A stretch of DNA of 5,556 bases. Origin: DATLBA01 sp035527275. Lineage in GTDB: Bacteria; Planctomycetota; Phycisphaerae; FEN-1346. Position 1 is the first letter of the stretch; every line of letters starts with the position of its first letter. Location: NCBI GenBank assembly GCA_035527275.1, contig DATLBA010000127.1:1-5556 (forward strand), given 5' to 3'. This document shows, one piece after another, positions 4,352 to 5,556 of the stretch. Under the pieces are notes generated by a model that saw only the letters and a list, made by a program, of their open reading frames with translations, was not told the origin of the DNA and searched no databases. The translations under genes were made by a program, and so were the position numbers.

Positions 4352-5049
4352 GTCGCCTCCTTGCCGCCCGGCGCGGCCCGAGCGGACGGGACGCGGCGTC
4401 GGACCTCGGCCAGAAGCGTCTCGAGGGTCTCGTCGATGGTCGTGTCGGTGGTGTCCACGCGGACGGCATTTTCGGCAGGTTTCAGGGGGTCGGCGGCTCG
4501 TGTGGCGTCGCGCCGGTCGCGCTCGCGGATTTCCTCCAGGACCTCGCGGAATGACTTGTACTCGCCACGGCTCTGGAGTTCCAGTTGGCGGCGGCGGGCG
4601 CGGACCTCCGGATCGGCGTCCAGGAAGAACTTCACGTCCGCGTCGGGAAACACGGCGGTCCCCTGGTCGCGGCCTTCGGTCACGATGCGGCCGGCGCGGG
4701 CGGCGAACTCGCGCTGCCTGGCGACCAGGACGCGGCGGACCTCGGGCGTCCGGGCCAGGTAATGCGAGTGGGTGCTCACGCGGTTCTCGCGGATCGCCTC
4801 CGTGACATCGCGGCCGTCGAGGCGGACGCGCAAGGCCCCCGGATCGCCGTCCAATTCGATGTCCGTCCCTTCGGCCATCGCCGCAAGGGCCTGGGGATCT
4901 TCCAGATCGACGCCCGCCTGGAGGGCCTTCAGGGTAAGCGCCCGGTACATGGCGCCCGTATCGAGGTGCCAGGCGTGGAGTCGGCGCGCCAGACCGGCCG
5001 CTGCCGTGGTCTTGCCGCTGCCCGACGTCCCATCAATCGTGATGATCAT
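4348..5049 (-). CDS. cmk: Cytidylate kinase (CMP/dCMP kinase)
   Basis: CMP kinase phosphorylates CMP and dCMP with ATP in the cytoplasm, recycling CMP released by lipid and RNA turnover. From ATG 5049 the protein has 233 residues: IITIDGTSGSGKTT (P-loop, 7-14), DTGAMYRA (30-37), the NMP-binding insert with EVRRVLVARQREF, GRDQGTAVFPDA (126-137), and a lid region ERDRRDATRAADPLKPA ending in VDTTDTTIDE. Bacterial Cmk usually has GRDIGT or GRDMGT; Q here is a small departure. An in-frame ATG at 5058 would add MPP, but it overlaps a TATAAT box, while 5049 fits a leaderless message; neither has a ribosome binding site. The gene is first in the operon with plsC and ispH. Cmk-plsC-lytB order is known in several bacterial groups, often with rpsA next; rpsA is absent here. 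Confidence 0.95.
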   Translation of the reverse strand: MIITIDGTSGSGKTTAAAGLARRLHAWHLDTGAMYRALTLKALQAGVDLEDPQALAAMAEGTDIELDGDPGALRVRLDGRDVTEAIRENRVSTHSHYLARTPEVRRVLVARQREFAARAGRIVTEGRDQGTAVFPDADVKFFLDADPEVRARRRQLELQSRGEYKSFREVLEEIRERDRRDATRAADPLKPAENAVRVDTTDTTIDETLETLLAEVRRRVPSARAAPGGKEAT

Positions 5050-5085
5050 GGGGGGCATTATAGCGGGGGGCGCCGGGCGTGAAAA
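5050..5085 (-). promoter_or_regulatory. Promoter of the cmk-plsC-ispH operon, apparently leaderless
   Basis: On the minus strand a perfect TATAAT (5062-5057) is preceded at exactly 17 bases by TTTTCA (5085-5080), four of six matches to TTGACA. RNA should start around 5049-5050, at or one base before ATG 5049. No ribosome binding site exists in the C/G-rich stretch upstream, consistent with leaderless translation. Confidence 0.55.
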
Positions 5086-5087
5086 GA

Positions 5088-5123
5088 TTGGAAAACGCCG
5101 CCCCGGTTGCTAGACTCCTCGGC
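5088..5123 (+). promoter_or_regulatory. Promoter of the UbiA-type gene, apparently leaderless
   Basis: TTGGAA (5088-5093) and TAGACT (5111-5116) are separated by 17 bases, each matching four of six consensus positions. The expected start of RNA (about 5123-5125) coincides with ATG 5125, which has no ribosome binding site. The -35 box lies back to back with that of the cmk promoter, two bases apart. Confidence 0.42.
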
Positions 5124-5124
5124 G

Positions 5125-5556
5125 ATGAGCCTGAAAGGCCTATCGCGGATACTTCGACTGCCTTTGTTCGTGACGGCCGTGGCCGACTCCGTCGCCGGTT
5201 ACACCGTTGCGCTCCAGCCTGGGCAACTGGGAACCTTCAACTGGCACGTGGCAGCCCTCCTGGCGGGCACCTCGACCGGGCTGTACCTGTTCGGCATGGT
5301 CGAAAACGACGTGGCGGACGTCCGCCGGGACCGCCTGCTGAAGGTTCCGCGGCCGCTGGTGACAAGCGAGATCGGCTTCGGAGCCGCAACGGTCCTGCTT
5401 ATCCTGACAACCGTACTCGCGGGGTTCTGCGCCGTGACGCTAAGCGGCGGGGCCCTGGTGCTGGCCATCGCGGCGTTCGTGACGATCAACTTCTACAACC
5501 TTGCCGCCAAGCGCGGCCCGTCCTACATTGCCATGGCCGTGATGGGGCTGTGCCGG
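5125..5556 (+). CDS. UbiA-superfamily membrane prenyltransferase, N-terminal part, runs off right edge
   Basis: The 144 visible codons encode a membrane protein starting MSLKGLSRILRLPLFVTAVA. The Mg-diphosphate motif NDxxDxxxD is present as N61-D62, D65, D69 (ENDVADVRRD), followed by RPLVTSEIG, in the place of the usual RPLPSG or RPLVTGE. Hydrophobic segments lie at about 42-58, 83-104, 108-124 and from 133 on. YNLAAKRG and MAVMGLCR at the edge match the family's region after the first aspartate motif (usually continuing as GLCRGLN). UbiA enzymes move a polyprenyl or other isoprenoid chain to an aromatic or other acceptor, so linkage to ispH is plausible but not proof. The acceptor cannot be told; it is reminiscent of the EboC-like branch. 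The gene is divergent from cmk. ATG 5125 is the only sensible start before the first helix and lacks a Shine-Dalgarno. Confidence 0.82.
   Translation, partial: MSLKGLSRILRLPLFVTAVADSVAGYTVALQPGQLGTFNWHVAALLAGTSTGLYLFGMVENDVADVRRDRLLKVPRPLVTSEIGFGAATVLLILTTVLAGFCAVTLSGGALVLAIAAFVTINFYNLAAKRGPSYIAMAVMGLCR

Noticed and set aside
4160..5113. Several open frames on the plus strand opposite plsC and cmk
   Set aside because: All are Arg/Ala/Gly-rich shadows of genes with intact catalytic motifs.

Overview
The window looks like part of a chromosome from a high-GC, uncultured-type bacterium. Planctomycetota is my best guess. It rests on the cmk-plsC-ispH gene order, the style of the intergenic repeats, and poor Shine-Dalgarno usage for two of the core genes. 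This is an inference; no rRNA or other phylogenetic marker is present. Sampled core lines run near 75% G+C, while sampled lines of the restriction-type gene are close to 50%, so the left third is accessory DNA.

Layout, left to right. (1) 1-207: the end of an insertion sequence. It holds the first 49 codons of a transposase OrfA reading leftwards off the edge, with a good ribosome binding site, a possible promoter, and an inverted repeat at the element's end. (2) 207-1664: a rightward gene for a DNA-specificity (HsdS-like) protein built from two very similar target-recognition halves. Its natural start is missing, apparently cut off by the insertion sequence. No methylase or restriction partner is in view. 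(3) 1665-2793: about 1.1 kb with no credible gene, packed with several unrelated repeat types: GCCCC-N3-GGGGC hairpins, a roughly 110-bp imperfect inverted repeat, 7-bp and 8-bp tandem arrays, helically phased A-tracts, a perfect 20-bp palindrome, a widespread dispersed repeat, and two strong hairpins. It lies between two convergent transcription units. (4) 2794-5049: a leftward core operon, cmk (CMP kinase), then plsC-type acyltransferase (4-bp GTGA overlap), then ispH (last step of the MEP isoprenoid pathway). (5) 5125-5556: the start of a divergent UbiA-superfamily membrane prenyltransferase that runs off the right edge.

Together the right half serves nucleotide, phospholipid and isoprenoid metabolism: CMP kinase feeds CTP/CDP-lipid synthesis, PlsC makes phosphatidate, IspH makes IPP/DMAPP, and the UbiA enzyme would use prenyl diphosphates. 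The 75-bp cmk/UbiA intergenic region carries two divergent sigma-70-like promoters, each with a 17-bp spacer, placed so that both transcripts would start almost exactly at an ATG. The most interesting items are these paired leaderless promoters, the twin-domain specificity protein beheaded by an insertion sequence, the read-through-protecting hairpin at the end of that element, and the composite repeat island. I did not find a clear new multi-gene system.
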